A stretch of 64,000 bases of DNA from Bryum argenteum. Its lineage: Eukaryota > Streptophyta > Bryopsida > Bryales > Bryaceae. The stretch's first letter is position 1; the number at the start of each line of letters is the position of its first letter. Under the pieces are notes generated by a model. That model had not been told where the DNA came from. It worked only from the letters and a program-made list of their open reading frames with translations, and ran no database searches. Of this stretch, positions 22,961-34,249 are shown one piece after another. Where the stretch lies: NCBI GenBank assembly GCA_037043015.1, contig CM073328.1, positions 18,015,495 through 18,079,494 of the forward strand, given 5' to 3'. The position numbers and the translations under genes were made by a program.

Positions 22961-23569
22961 AGTTGGCTAAATTCTTTTAGAAACCTTAATCCCCTTAAGG
23001 CAAGATTGTGGTCGTTTGAGGTTTTGTCAGCCTCTTTCATTCCTATAGTTATCACATGCGAAGTTGGAATCTTTTGTAGGTTGTAGAGCTTTTTTGTACC
23101 TACCTAAAGAGTCATTCCACGCTTCAGAATTTCTCATACTTTATGTGAAATATTTATGGTCAAATTTTGAAGGTACGATTTAAATTTTGCCCAAATTGCA
23201 TAATATGCTCTTTAATTCTTAAAATCTGCCCAAAATAAATCAAGGCACAGGAACTTTGAAAATGCACCAAAAACTGGGACTTTACTTCTTCTTTTTTTGA
23301 TATAAGGAGATAAACAAGGAGATCATGCATAAACAAGGTGATCATGCCTTAAAACCTTATATTTAGTTTTTGGATCTTCAATCCGATTAATCTTCACATG
23401 CCATTTTTATTATCAATGAGGGGCCTTTGTATTTGAATTTAGCATACTTGCATGGGATTAATCAAGCATTTCTTGAAGTTTGCAGGTTGCATGAGGGTAA
23501 AAATTGCATAGACATGTTTCTAAATCACCTAAGAACAAGAATATGAAAAGCCTCATTTCAAATTTACTC
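22961..23569. repeat. Diverged family C repeat, no gene
   Basis: The words 'gatcatgccttaaaacctt' and 'cttcacatgccatttttat' match, in inverted order, 58730-58790 and 3790-3870. It is an old repeat without clear ends. No coding signal. Confidence 0.4.
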
Positions 23570-23573
23570 TTAA

Positions 23574-24098
23574 CTCCTAATAGTCCAATCACCCTTTTTA
23601 TGGTTGGTCCCGAATTTTAAGGAGTTGTAGACTTCTTTGGGTTATTTTTTGCTACTTTCCAAAATTTTGGTGAGTTGAGAACTACATTCAATTTGCAGAA
23701 CCTTGTTTGGATCCATAGATTGTTCACAATAAGCCTTTGAACACAAATAGGGCAAGGTTTCCTTAACGTTGGAACACTTACTATTTTAGGAAACTGATCA
23801 TGCTTCTCTTAGGTCATGTTTGGATTTTTCTAAATATTATCATATAATATGTTATTTTGAGCAAATCATATCAATTTCTAACTACTAATAATAGGAAATG
23901 AGTTTTCTATTGATTTTCAAAGTTTCAATCTCTATATTTCATTGTAAAATTAACACTTACTACTCCAAGAAATTTAACCCATATCGATCCAATTTAAGCA
24001 TTATGATCTTCATGTTGTCATTGAAACAAACCTTCATAAGAGTTACTAAATGCATATTTTATAACATATCTAAGTTTTTCTCCAAACCCCTTCGGCCT
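23574..24098. mobile_element. TTAA-type TIR element (family F3), right terminus lost
   Basis: The left end CTCCTAATAGTCC follows TTAA (23570-23573). The interior matches 43944-44483 throughout ('tggttggtcccgaattttaa', 'aacacaaatagggcaagg', 'taacatatctaagtttttct'). At the right the text stops at 'cttcggcctt', where the next element's TTAA-CCCC begins, so the final GGGG is missing. Confidence 0.65.
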
Positions 24099-24998
24099 TT
24101 AACCCCTAAACGCGCCAAATGTCGAAAAACGACATTTTGGATGGAAGGCAACAACTTTGAATAGCCATATCTTCTTCATTCGAGGTCCGTTTCGGATGAA
24201 ATCACTTGGATTAGGTTCCAAATCAAGTCTATTTTGTGTTTTAAAATTTGCAAACCCATACAATAAAGTATGAACTAATGGAATGCACTTTAGTGAAGAC
24301 AACTCTTGTTTTTGGGTTTCCAAGCATGGGGCATGTATTACCATTGCAAGCCAATTATGTGAAATTAAAAATAATTTCTCATGATTTTATTTTTTTTCAT
24401 GATCATGATCTTAAGGTGATTCTTAACAACTTTGAAGTGAGAAGTTTTTTGATCCAAATGATTTTGCTATTGGATTTGCAATGATGTTTTGTCAACAGAA
24501 AAAGTGAGAAAATGGATGATATTTGAGGAGCTATATCTCCCTCATCCACCGCTGGATTTCAACTTAATTTTTTGGGATGGCCTCCAATTAGAGTCTAATC
24601 TAAGTGGTAGAAACCTTAACAAGATCGAAGATGTTTTGAAGATAAGGCATGAAATTGAATGCAAAGGGTCTAGTTTTGGACTATTTTTCCTTTGTAAAAT
24701 TTTCGGCAGTTTTTACCATTGCATGGCTTTTATTTGAGCCAAGAAATTTTTTTGATGAATTTTTGTTGGGTAAATGACTTATTAAGATGAAGGTGAACAT
24801 CTTTCTAGTTGGTGATTTTTTCATTGCAATAGGTATATTGGTAGCATTTTCACCTCAAAGTGAAAATGATGAAATTTTGCAGTTTGATTTTAGTATGAAT
24901 ATGTTATGATCTCCCGATCTATAAGGCCCCATGACTCAAATTTTGGTCCACATGATCTTCAATAAGTCTATTACAAGTTTGTACGGTTGAGATCTTAA

Positions 24999-25340
24999 CC
25001 CTTAAAGGTCCCTTGGAGATAGTATGTACGGTGGCGTATAATTGAGATTTGCTACCAACAAGAAAGATAGATAGAAGATAGAAACTCCGGTCCCTTTCCA
25101 AGGGGCCGGCGTGAATGAAGTGTCCGTTCGTAATGCTAATATCCCGATGGCCACCGGACAAGGGGAAATTGGCAACAAGAAACTCTATATTGTGATCTTA
25201 AAAGCTTAGTAGAACCGCATGGATTTATTTGTCAACTTGTTCTTTGAACTCAAATCTATTAAAGGTGTGCACTCATTCCAATACAACCAAAATACGCTGT
25301 ATTCTAGCAACCAAAATATGGTTGTTCGGACCTTTAAGGG
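24999..25340. mobile_element. Nested TTAA-flanked element, 342 bp
   Basis: The left TIR CCCTTAAAGGTCC and right TIR GGACCTTTAAGGG are perfect over 13 bases, with TTAA at 24995-24998 and 25341-25344. It is inserted in the 1322-bp element and itself carries a short SINE. The uninterrupted relative at 21463-22425 has only four bases between the same flanks. Confidence 0.85.
25066..25172 (-). mobile_element. Short SINE insertion, 107 bp, with TSD
   Basis: It is flanked by CAACAAGAAA (25056-25065 and 25173-25182). It matches only the last ~100 bases of the full SINE (GAAACTCCGGTCC... to GGGGAAATTGG) and has a (GATA)-type tail at its left. It starts at the same internal point as the copy at 29974-30078. 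It is nested inside the 342-bp TTAA element. Confidence 0.85.
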
Positions 25341-25478
25341 TTAATAGCTTCTCTTCATTTTCATTAATGACGATTTTTATGAAAATGTGCTTTTCTGCTA
25401 AAAATAGGTTGGGACGTTTGGGGGTTAAGTGTTAAAATTGGTTTTTTGGGCTCACAAAAAAACTTCGAACCCACTTTG

Positions 25479-25621
25479 AAACAAACAAACAAACAAACAA
25501 ACAAACAAACAAACAAACAAACAAACAAACAAACAAACAAACAAACAAACAAACAAACAAACAAACAAACAAACAAACAAACAAACAAACAAACAAAACA
25601 AACAAACAAACAAACAAACAA
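25479..25621. repeat. (AAAC)n microsatellite, about 35 units
   Basis: A nearly pure AAAC repeat with one extra A near 25597, followed by an (AAAAT)-like run to 25645. The frames over it are read-throughs of the repeat. It starts about 50 bases right of a TTAA-element end. Confidence 0.98.
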
Positions 25622-25839
25622 AATAAAAATAAAATAAAAATAAAATCAACGGCGAATAACATGTTCTCACATTTGGTGAGAAATTGGAAGCTAAGATTCG
25701 GTACACACATAAATGGACAATTACGTACACGGTCTTGTATTTACGTAAGTAAAGAATACTTTAAAAGGTGAATATAAATTCATATTGCATTGAGAAAGGG
25801 TACTTTTATCAATTATGCGGACTTGGGACCTCAGGGGTT

Positions 25840-26660
25840 AAATAACTAGTATAGTAGAAAATACGTAAAACTTATTACTCAGTAGATTCATCAAAATGTG
25901 GTACGAACAGAACAGAGCACTTAAAGACGAATGGAAACTTCTCATCATTTCCAGCCATGCAATTCAAATACAAAGGGCGCACCCCCATTACTAGGGGTAA
26001 TTAGTGACACCTCGGGACGCTAATACATGGGCAGTGCTAGTAATTAGTGGCCGCCTAGGGACACTCAAAGTTTTAAAAACAAATCCTGGGCTGCCTGGGC
26101 AGGTCAGGTGGAAAAAAAAGGGAGGCCCCATCATGCCACCGGATTGCATTGCATGCATGCATGTCATGCCATGCATGCATTGATGGGGAGCCATCATCAA
26201 AGGCCAGGAGGGGGTATGGCCCATCAATCCATAACTGTGGATGATGTCATCCGGCATTCATCACTCCCCCCCCCCCCCCACTTGGCTTTCAGTTCGTAAA
26301 GTAACTAATGACCTCATCAGTAACTCACGGAAACTGTTAATTGCCCACATCCATTATTATCTCATTTTATTATAGCCACTCATTCAAATTCAAAATAGCG
26401 CAGAATTACCATACACTTCTAACTTGAAGGAGATTTGCATGTAAGTAGTGGGTGTAATTTTTTAAAATATTTTTTTGATGGTGGGAAATAGGATTGACTC
26501 GAATAGACATTTTCATGGTGGATGTTGAATTTCTAAGAAGATTGTCACAATTTACTTAAAAGAAGTGTGAAGATTTATGAAGTTTAGGCAATTCCCTTTA
26601 TTATGATTCGTGGATTTTTCAAAATAACCTCAAACATAGGCAAGGTAAGAGTTTTTTATA
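25840..26660. other. Intergenic, with a CATGCATG cluster and a poly-C run
   Basis: At 26148-26182 four overlapping CATGCA/TGCATG words occur ('gcatgcatgcatgtcatg'). CATGCA is the RY core bound by B3-domain factors, but it also arises by simple-sequence expansion. A run of 14 C lies at about 26267-26280. A TTAA-element end (TCAGGGG-TTAA) stands at 25832-25841 with no visible partner. No gene seen. Confidence 0.4.
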
Positions 26661-26679
26661 AGTGTTTGAAGCATCTTAC

Positions 26680-27375
26680 ATACCCCTATAAATCCTTGTG
26701 TATTTGGGGGCTTGAAAAAAAAGGTTACCGGAGTTTTAGGAATATTCGTGGGTTTTTAGATTCCGGCTACGTATTTCTAGCTAAATTTATGCGTACTTAC
26801 AGATTATTTTTCATACTTGAGAACACCTATTATCGGAATATTTTGAATACTTTAGAAGTACGAAGAATTCGTATGTATGTGAAGGATTATGGAAACAAAT
26901 ATGACATGTTCTTTATACAGGGGCAACCATACTTGAAACCTCAAGTAACTTCTTAACTCTATGCACTCTCACGGGTGTGAACCAATTTTTTTGGAGGCTA
27001 GCCTTGTAAGATTGGTAAAGTTTGTTACTTGTGTCACTTTGAAATTTGAGTAGAGATTTGGTTATGAACTTGTTTCTAGAAAATAATTCAAAAAACTACT
27101 AAATTCAAAGTGTTCTTTTGGACTTGAAAACTCAAATTTTCATTACAAGGTTCAAAAGTTGAAATTTGGCTTTGCAAATTTTACCACATATACCTTGTAT
27201 GCATTAATTATCTCACACCTTGTATGCATTAATTATCTCACACCAAGTTATAGTTTAAATTACTTGAATTCACCCAAGCAACCAAAAATTGCAAAAGCTA
27301 GTTTGGCTTTTAGCCCCAAAAAGCCCAAGAGAGCGAGAAACTCATTTTGCAATTTGGGTAGCCTAGATGAAGGGG
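26680..27375. mobile_element. Decayed TTAA-type TIR element
   Basis: The left A end reads CCCCTATAAATCCTTGTG. About 230 bases of unrelated sequence interrupt it (roughly 26715-26930), then family text resumes at 'acttgaaacctcaagtaact' and ends with the B-end phrase 'gggtagcctagatgaagg'. A 37-bp 'accttgtatgcattaatt' duplication lies at 27190-27245. Confidence 0.45.
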
Positions 27376-27379
27376 TTAA

Positions 27380-27930
27380 TCCTAACTTTCCTTTGTGTTT
27401 TTTTGGAGCTTGAAACCTCAAAAGTGCAATTTTCCACTTCTATACAATCCTGGGGGTGTTTTTTTTTTAAAAAATTAAATAAATAAATAAATTTAAACTC
27501 TAAGTTCTTGTACCTAAGACTATTTTTGGTTTTTGTTTCAAAAGTTGACGGTTGGATGCATATCATCTCAGAAATTGTAACATCCAAAGTTTGTCTGCCG
27601 AGTTTTTTGGGCATAATGAACATTATTTCTAAAATTTTTGGAGGCTCCCTTTGTAAAACTAGCAAAATTTTTGACTTAAGTAACTTTGGAAAATGAGTAG
27701 TGAATTAGGAATTAACATTTTTTTTTAAAAGAAGAATTTCAAGTTCTTTTAATTTACTTCTAATTACCCCATTTTGACTCGCAACCCAAGGATTGTCCAA
27801 GAAGACTCAAAAATTGGAATTTGACTTTGAAAATTTTACAACATATTCTTTGAGGTATAAGAGGGCCTCCTAAAAATCTCAGGCAAAATATTGCTTCTAA
27901 CACCTTCATCTAAGCTACCCAAAATTGCAA
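27380..27930. mobile_element. Decayed TTAA-type TIR element
   Basis: TTAA (27376-27379) is followed by TCCTAACTTTCCTTTGTG, a mutated A end. The family words for the interior (GGAGCTTGAAACCTCAAAAG, 'acttctatacaatcctgg') and B end ('ccttcatctaagctacccaa') follow in order. It abuts the previous element head to tail. Confidence 0.5.
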
Positions 27931-29636
27931 TAACCCATTCCACGCTTCAAGAAAAGTTAAGGATTAAAAGTAACATTTCCGCGTAAGATTTTTACTAAGT
28001 GCTCTTATACCCCAAAGAACATGTGGTAAATTTTCCAAAAAGAGATTCCAATCTTGATATATTCATCTTGAAATGCTAGGTTTCAAGTTCAACAAGTGGA
28101 GATCAAGCAAGTATAAATTTAAAATTTTAAAACTTACTCTTTTGAAAATGTGTTCAGAACCAAGAGCCCAACCATACTTAAGTTCTAAGTCAAAAAAATT
28201 ACCAATTTCACAAGGGCAGCCTTGAAAAATTTTAAAAATCAATTTTCCCAATTCTAAAAACTTTGCATACACAAACTTTAGATGTTATAATCTCTCAATT
28301 GATAAACATCCAATGGTCAATTTTTGAAACGAGAACTACGAATAGTCTTAGGTACAAGATCCTATGGTTGGAAGTTTTCAAACATGATTAAAATTTCAGC
28401 CTTACCTCAATCTCTACATGTTGGTCAAAGATTGCAGATTTTGGGTTTGGAGGTCCATATTACGGCTTAGACCTTTAGTGGTTAAGGACAATTAGTGGTT
28501 ATATTGGTAGTCTAAATGAAGGTAGTAATTTTTTGAGATTTTTCCTAAGTTTTCCCTATACTACAAGGTGTATGTGCAAAAGCTTGCAAATTCAATTTCA
28601 AGTTTAATAAGATTTTCTATTAACCTTTTGTTTTCAGGCTTAATTGGGATAGAAAAAAAAATCTTGTATTCAACATCATTTCGAAGTTAATTTTGGTTGA
28701 TGCATGGTGGTTTGGGTGATGTTGGGTATACCTTCTAATTTTTCCAGAACCAATTACAACTAATGTGATACATGTTATATTAGATTGTCATTTTTATACC
28801 TTCTTCGAGTAAATCATTTGCATGAAGGTTCAAAAAGCATAAAGAGTCTTCAAAATTCTCCATGAGTGCATCCAGCTTAGTTATTACATGGAATAATATA
28901 TGACCAAAACGTTTGGAGTAACAATCTTCAAGTCTTTTTTTGTGCTATGGAGACAATGTCTCTTGAGCAATTTTCACAAAAATTTCTGCACAAACTTTGG
29001 ATGTTATGATATTGCAGATGATTAGCATCCAAATAACAATATTTGGAAAAGCATACTTTCGGAAAAACATACATTTAGAAAAATATACTTTTGGACTTTA
29101 GCCAAACATCTTTTAAGTACAAGATCTTACGGTTGGAAGTCTAGAAAAGGTTTTAAAAACTAACTCACACCCTCGGTAATCCATAGAGTTAGAAAATCGT
29201 AGTTTTGAGGATCTGTGCTCCCAACCAACTTTGACCATTACAATCTCACGAATGAAGAAGAATCAACAGGTCAAATTTGGTGTGGGAGTGGAAGGTTAAG
29301 ATAAAATTTATGATCCTACAGTTGGATCATCCAAATAATGTTTAGATTGATTATATTTTGATGAATTTGAACAATTTTACATCAAGAACCTTTAGGGATT
29401 AAGCTATTGCCCATTTGATGGTGTAGTTCCAAATTTTAATAGTTCATTTCCCTCAACCCCTAAATTTCCTTGTGTTTTTGGAATATGTTACAAATTGAAG
29501 ATTTGCACCTTGCATTGAGAAAGGGCAAGATTTGAGGGTGTATTTTAGAATTGAGGCCTCAAAACTTTTGGGGTTAATGCATGATTACCTTGGGGCATTT
29601 TCAATGTTTGCATGCTCTAAGATATTGGTTAAGGCT
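27931..29636. repeat. Mosaic of decayed TTAA-type elements, no gene
   Basis: B-end text at about 27960-28010 and an A end at about 28470 (GACCTTTAGTGG-TTAA) outline one element. From 28490 a second B-type start runs to an A-type end near 29225. Between 29230 and 29395 lies a decayed 241-bp-family copy ending AACCTTTAGGGA-TTAA, and TCAA-CCCCTAAATTTCCTTGTG at 29453 starts another. Boundaries overlap and are unreliable. Confidence 0.45.
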
Positions 29637-29880
29637 AGGCACTACAAGCCTTGGCTTCGAGGTTAGGGCTCATGGCCCCAACGAGCGGGTTGTAGGTTTC
29701 CTTCTCCATGGGGTGTGGTGCGCACTGCCCGTAGTTCATTCAATTCCGGTGGGGGATTCTTGGACCTCATTATATGAGTACCTCAAAACCCTATGGAAAG
29801 GTAACATGTTTGGGTACCTCAAGACCCATAGGGAATATACCATGACAAGAATAGTGTAATGTTCATCAGAGAGAGGTTAA
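29637..29880 (+). mobile_element. Diverged SINE copy, 5' part
   Basis: 'caagccttggcttcgaggtt' followed by 'agggctcatggccccaacga' and 'gggttgtaggtttccttctc' matches the tRNA-like head of the full SINE at 30269-30622, including A-box and B-box positions. 'gagtacctcaaaaccctatg' continues the body. The 3' end is missing or decayed. The 92-codon frame across it is a chance frame. Confidence 0.65.
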
Positions 29881-29973
29881 TAGTTGCACCATTTGTGTTA
29901 AATGACCTCTGAGCTTACATCTAAATATAAGGGAAACGCTCGAAGGCAATCCGTTGCAAGTTAAGTTTCACCA

Positions 29974-30078
29974 GATAGATAGATAGAAACTCCGGTCTTT
30001 CTAAGGGGCCGGCGTGAATGAAGTGTCCGTTCGTAATGCTAATATCCGATGGCCACCGGACAAGGGGAAATTGGAACA
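29974..30078 (-). mobile_element. Short SINE insertion, 105 bp, with 12-bp TSD
   Basis: It is flanked by TAAGTTTCACCA (29962-29973 and 30079-30090). It has a (GATA)n tail at the left and the SINE 3' region, ending at GGGGAAATTGGAAC. It begins at the same internal point as the copy at 25066-25172. Confidence 0.9.
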
Positions 30079-30268
30079 TAAGTTTCACCACCAAAAAGAG
30101 GTTGGTTAATAGCACAGTATGAATATTCGATTGGTTTGCATGGTGTTGGCTCCTTTGCTCAGAAAGGATCTCAACAAAGTCACTGCTTCGGAACTCGATC
30201 CAACAAATGTCATGTCCACTGTCTTTTGAAAATGCTACTAGGGGTGATGCCCTTAGTGACAGGCTCAA

Positions 30269-30622
30269 GCACCACAAGCCTCAGTTGGTGGTTAGGGCTT
30301 AGGCCCCCAATGAGGAGGTCGTGGGTTCTACTCCCCATGCCGGCGTGGTGCTCACCACTATAGTCCACCCAACTATTGTGGGGGGTCTTTGGACCTTGTT
30401 GTATGGGTACCTCAAAGCCCTTTGGGGGAATACTATGCCAAGTATCTTCAAGGCATTAGTAATTAGGCTAGAAACTAGCATAGTTATAGTGTCCACCCTC
30501 GAGAGGGGGAAGTAGTATTGTTCCAATTTCCCCTTGTCCGGTGGCCATCGGGATATTAGCATTAGGAACGGACACTTCATTCACGCCGGCCCCTTAGAAA
30601 GGGACCGGAGTTTCTATCTATC
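30269..30622 (+). mobile_element. Full-length tRNA-derived SINE, about 354 bp
   Basis: The flanks TGACAGGCTCAA (30257-30268) and TGACAAGCTCAA (30623-30634) form a 12-bp TSD with one mismatch. The head has an A-box-like TTGGTGGTTAGGGC and a B-box-like GGTTCTACTCC about 40 bases on, as in tRNA-derived pol III SINEs. The tail is a TCTATC repeat instead of poly(A). It is transcribed left to right. The close relative at 61445-61807 is in the other orientation. Confidence 0.9.
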
Positions 30623-30639
30623 TGACAAGCTCAAACCCC

Positions 30640-32257
30640 GCGCAACAACAAAACAACACGAATCGCACAATACGAGCAATTGTCCATGAGGTTGATCTAA
30701 AATTTTATCCCCAAATTCTGATATTCCCATTGTGTACAATCTGGGGTGTTCAGCCTGAAGTGCACCTAGGACTTCACCTTGCAAAAATCATAATAGTTTT
30801 TAAAAAAATCCAAAGTCTATGATACCAATTTGTCCAATGTTCTAGCAAAATTTACACTTCTTTTGAAATTGATGCGCTTCTCACTCCACATTGAGCTTCT
30901 TAACATGAGGGCCGGTTTACACTACAGAAGTCCCACCGGACCGGTCAAGAAAGTAAGAAAAAAAGTCTTACATTTGATTGGTCGAAAGTGAGACTTCACC
31001 GGCTCTGAATGGCTCTGAATGGCTAGGGAGCAGGTAATCGTGAAGTGGGAAGAAAGTGTAAACTTGAGGAGCAAGAAAGAAGTGAGTAAATACGTGAGGA
31101 GAATGTAGGAGCCGCCTTTGGGGATTGACCAGGAAGGTGACTCGTTTGGCATGTGTGGACTGACGCCCAATTCGTGTGACGCAGAAGAGCACGGCTGGCA
31201 GGGCACACCTTAAGTTCGTAGGTCCCACTGAGGCCTACCTCTGCTGCTCCCCAAGCGTCAAGTTGTCATTGTTCTCAGCCAGAGGGAACATGCCCATTCT
31301 CCAATCTCCACTGCCCTTCCTTCCTTGCCTTTTCTCTTTCTTTCTTACATGCAGCAGCAGCAGCCCTGGCTCAGTTCCTGTGTTGCAAAAGCTGCACTTC
31401 AGGTGGAATCAGTCAATTTCGGCATCAATGCTTCAAGGCACCTACTTCTGACCAATTTTCCTTTCCCTGGTTGTTAAAATATGCTTCTATCTGTTTTGAA
31501 TTCCTTACCAAACTGTGTAAAGTCTCAACGGTGGAGATTTTGCATTGTGCATGCTACCAAAGTATTACTATAGTCAATGAATGGACTGAATCGTAAGTTC
31601 ATAGCAAAGGAGGGTAGGCAAGCGGAGGGTGGCATCAATCCCCCAGAGTCAATCCTGAGGTCTTTAGTTCAACCACCTGCAAATACTTCTCGTTGCATGT
31701 ATCTCGCCACCTAATGCAAAACTACCAGGAGCTTCATGCTCCGTGTGCCATCCTTAAGAAAAAAAAACCAAGTCCTCAACTACATTATGTACGTAGTACG
31801 AATAATACTCATTTTTAACATAAGATAGGTCAAACGAACACTCTATTCACTTTATTCTCATCGGCCAAGAAATACATTTGGAGTTTTACTTCTTCTTAAG
31901 AGAGTTATATCACTGACTCTAAGTTTCTTAGTACGTAAAAGTATAAAGTGCAGTAAGATCCTTCAAATGTCATATGCATGTTCATATGAAACATAAAGAG
32001 AGTGTCTGATGATGTTTGACTGCCGAGTGACCAAGGGCATGCAGGAGATTCTTATCTGGTAAATCCCTGTCCGGGGTAATTGATACAAGAATGAGAACAA
32101 TGGCAGTGGGAGAACTTCAAGAAGTAACAGAATCACTGTCTGAGTCCAAAAGCTAGCGACACGGAGGTCGTCGGGGCCTTGAAGATCGTCTGGGAGGCAT
32201 TGGGAACCATCAGAGTCGGCATCTTCGACTAGTTGACGAGCAGGAGATTCTTAACTA
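30640..32257. other. Intergenic, no gene accepted
   Basis: Around 30900-31450 the sequence is less AT-rich, and 31003-31023 repeats GGCTCTGAAT in tandem. Frames at 30922-31228 (minus) and 31176-31451 (plus) overlap and show no family signature. At 31610-31760 a GTTCAACCACC word followed about 100 bases later by AAGAAAAAAAA might be a decayed SINE. Confidence 0.35.
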
Positions 32258-32551
32258 AGGTAGAGGCACCCATTCCCGACCGGCGACCAATACCCGATCA
32301 AGCCCAATTCCTAGATTTTGAAAGAACAGATGTACCTCATTTGTATATTTGAGCATGTGATCGACTTTAGGTTCCAAGCAACTTTTCACTTTAATCAATT
32401 ATAACTATTTGAATAATGCAAATAAAATCACGAAACTTTTTGCATTCAACAAGAACCTTATATTTGCACACATGAAAAATTCTAAAAAAAATATATACCT
32501 TAATATCATGTGCTAAAATCCTTAAGTGGTCGGTTATAGGTGCCTCTACCT
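32258..32551. mobile_element. TA-flanked MITE, 294 bp (copy 1)
   Basis: The TIR starts AGGTAGAGGCACC and ends GGTGCCTCTACCT, with TA at 32256-32257 and 32552-32553. The inner positions also pair (CCGACC near both ends). The copy at 51456-51749 has the same length and orientation, with only a few substitutions by eye. The TA TSD and small size suggest a Tc1/mariner-type (Stowaway-like) MITE, although the TIR is not the canonical CTCCCTC. Confidence 0.9.
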
Positions 32552-32559
32552 TACATCCC

Positions 32560-33224
32560 TCCAGACGGGTATCGATATCTTTAATTTGTCTTCATACAGT
32601 ACATCAATCGAATATTTGAGAAGGTAACTACCAAATACGTTTGACTGAAGACCTCAATACCATGTGACCTATATTTCCATATTTAAGGCGATTCATACTC
32701 AGTCGATCCCAGGAAAATCTCAACCTGAGCATCAAAGAGATCACACAAGAGCCTTGCAAGTGCTATAATGAGATTTGTCGCCATGAGCGGATCCCCACTT
32801 CAATCACCGGGCTGTTTTCATTGCCAACGTTGGACCCCTCTCTCATTCCTCCGCATCCGTATCTTCTTTGATCACTCTCCTAACCCTCTAACTTAGATTG
32901 TGTAATATCCAAAGCCTCCAAAAGCAACAACTAGAAGGAAAACATGTAATTATTCATGATTTCAGTGGTCTTTTTTGACATTTTCCTCCATTAATCTTGA
33001 CAACATTGTAGGTTGAACACCATTCCGAAGGCTTTAATTGAACCCCCACTTCTCATCTTGTAAAAACTTCGTGACCTGCTCTCTCTTACGTCATGTCACC
33101 AACAAGCAACTCACTATCAGGAGGCCATAATTGAGTCACACTGCCAAACAATACGTCGTCCAAACACAAGAGAGATTGCAATACAGTGGCAAGTGCAGAG
33201 CAAATCAAGGTAGAACTATGTGTG
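32560..33224. other. Intergenic, no feature identified
   Basis: AT-rich sequence without shared repeats. The frame that begins at 33131 overlaps the foldback and is not supported. Confidence 0.4.
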
Positions 33225-33377
33225 TGGTTGTCATGTTGGCCAAATCACTAAGTATTCATTTCATGTCCTATAAGACGAGTTACTATTCATTACATGTACT
33301 TGAAAAATACATTTGATAAATAGTAACTTGTCCTATAGGACATGAAATGAATAGCGATTTGTCCAATATGACAACCA
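33225..33377. repeat. Long imperfect foldback, about 65-bp arms
   Basis: The left arm TGGTTGTCATGTTGG...TTCATTTCATGTCC pairs with the right arm GGACATGAAATGAA...CCAATATGACAACCA. The loop is about 25 bases around 33290-33312. A handful of mismatches lie along the arms. It could be an old foldback MITE or a young hairpin-RNA (MIRNA-like) locus. No TSD was recognised. Confidence 0.75.
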
Positions 33378-34249
33378 TGAGTATGTGAGTAAGAGAATTG
33401 GAGTCTTTCAGAGAGATGACATTGCAACGACTCAGGAATTGAGAAGTCTACATGAAGGTATTTCAGAAACACCAAAGTAGTAAGCCTCATTTCACACATT
33501 GGTCTGCAAGGTCAAATAGAAGTGAGAAGATATCACAAAGGAATATTCTTTCCTGAAAACAAGCTCCTCTGCAAGATATAGACCCACTTCATATTCACAT
33601 GACAAAAATCTGCACAAGCAAAAGATTCTAACATGCCATGAGGCGTGGATGGAAGCGTGTTATCATGTTTTTGTAATGTTCAAAAGAAGTGCACGTAGTT
33701 AACAAGTGAACAAATTTGAATATTGCTTCAAAGATAGCTGATCAATATTTTATGTGCATAGGTTAATGTTTTGAAACAAATGAAACTCGTTGAAGGGACG
33801 AGCTAATCTTCACATAGTTGAAGAAATGTGAGATTATAGTGAATGATTATATATTTCAACACCATTTAACTTTGCATGCATCTTAAATATCAGCACCACC
33901 CTTGTCTGATGATAAAATGCCAATCCGTTATTCCAAAAATATCCTTATTATGGACACTTTATCACCTTATAATTTTTCGTATAGGTGGTATCACAAAAGA
34001 AATTACTTTTCACATGCATTCATCATGTTTTAAGTGATTGTGCAACTTAAATTTGTGTGCAACACTATCGCCAACGTATACAATAGAAACTTCCAAGTAG
34101 TAGCACCTTGGATATTGAGATGGCACGTCAACCTACGGTGACAACGTAATGCCATGTATGGAGATGTAGATATGTGAGTTCAAATCCCACGGATTTTCTC
34201 AATTTGTTTCCAAATTTGTAATGAATTATTTCACAAAACAATCAGCCCA

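Larger units (their letters stand above)
24103..25424. mobile_element. TTAA-flanked TIR element, 1322 bp, with a nested insertion (family F1)
   Basis: The left end CCCCTAAACGCGCC follows TTAA (24099-24102); the right end GGGACGTTTGGGGG precedes TTAA (25425-25428). Removing the nested 342-bp element and one TTAA gives 976 bp, close to the 963 bp of the relative at 21463-22425. Frames of 78-88 codons inside show no transposase motif. Confidence 0.8.

Noticed and set aside
25364-25730. Three overlapping minus-strand frames rich in 'CLFV' repeats and a plus-strand 'KQTN' frame
   Set aside because: They are translations of the (AAAC)n microsatellite, which is open in every frame because the 4-base unit never makes a stop.
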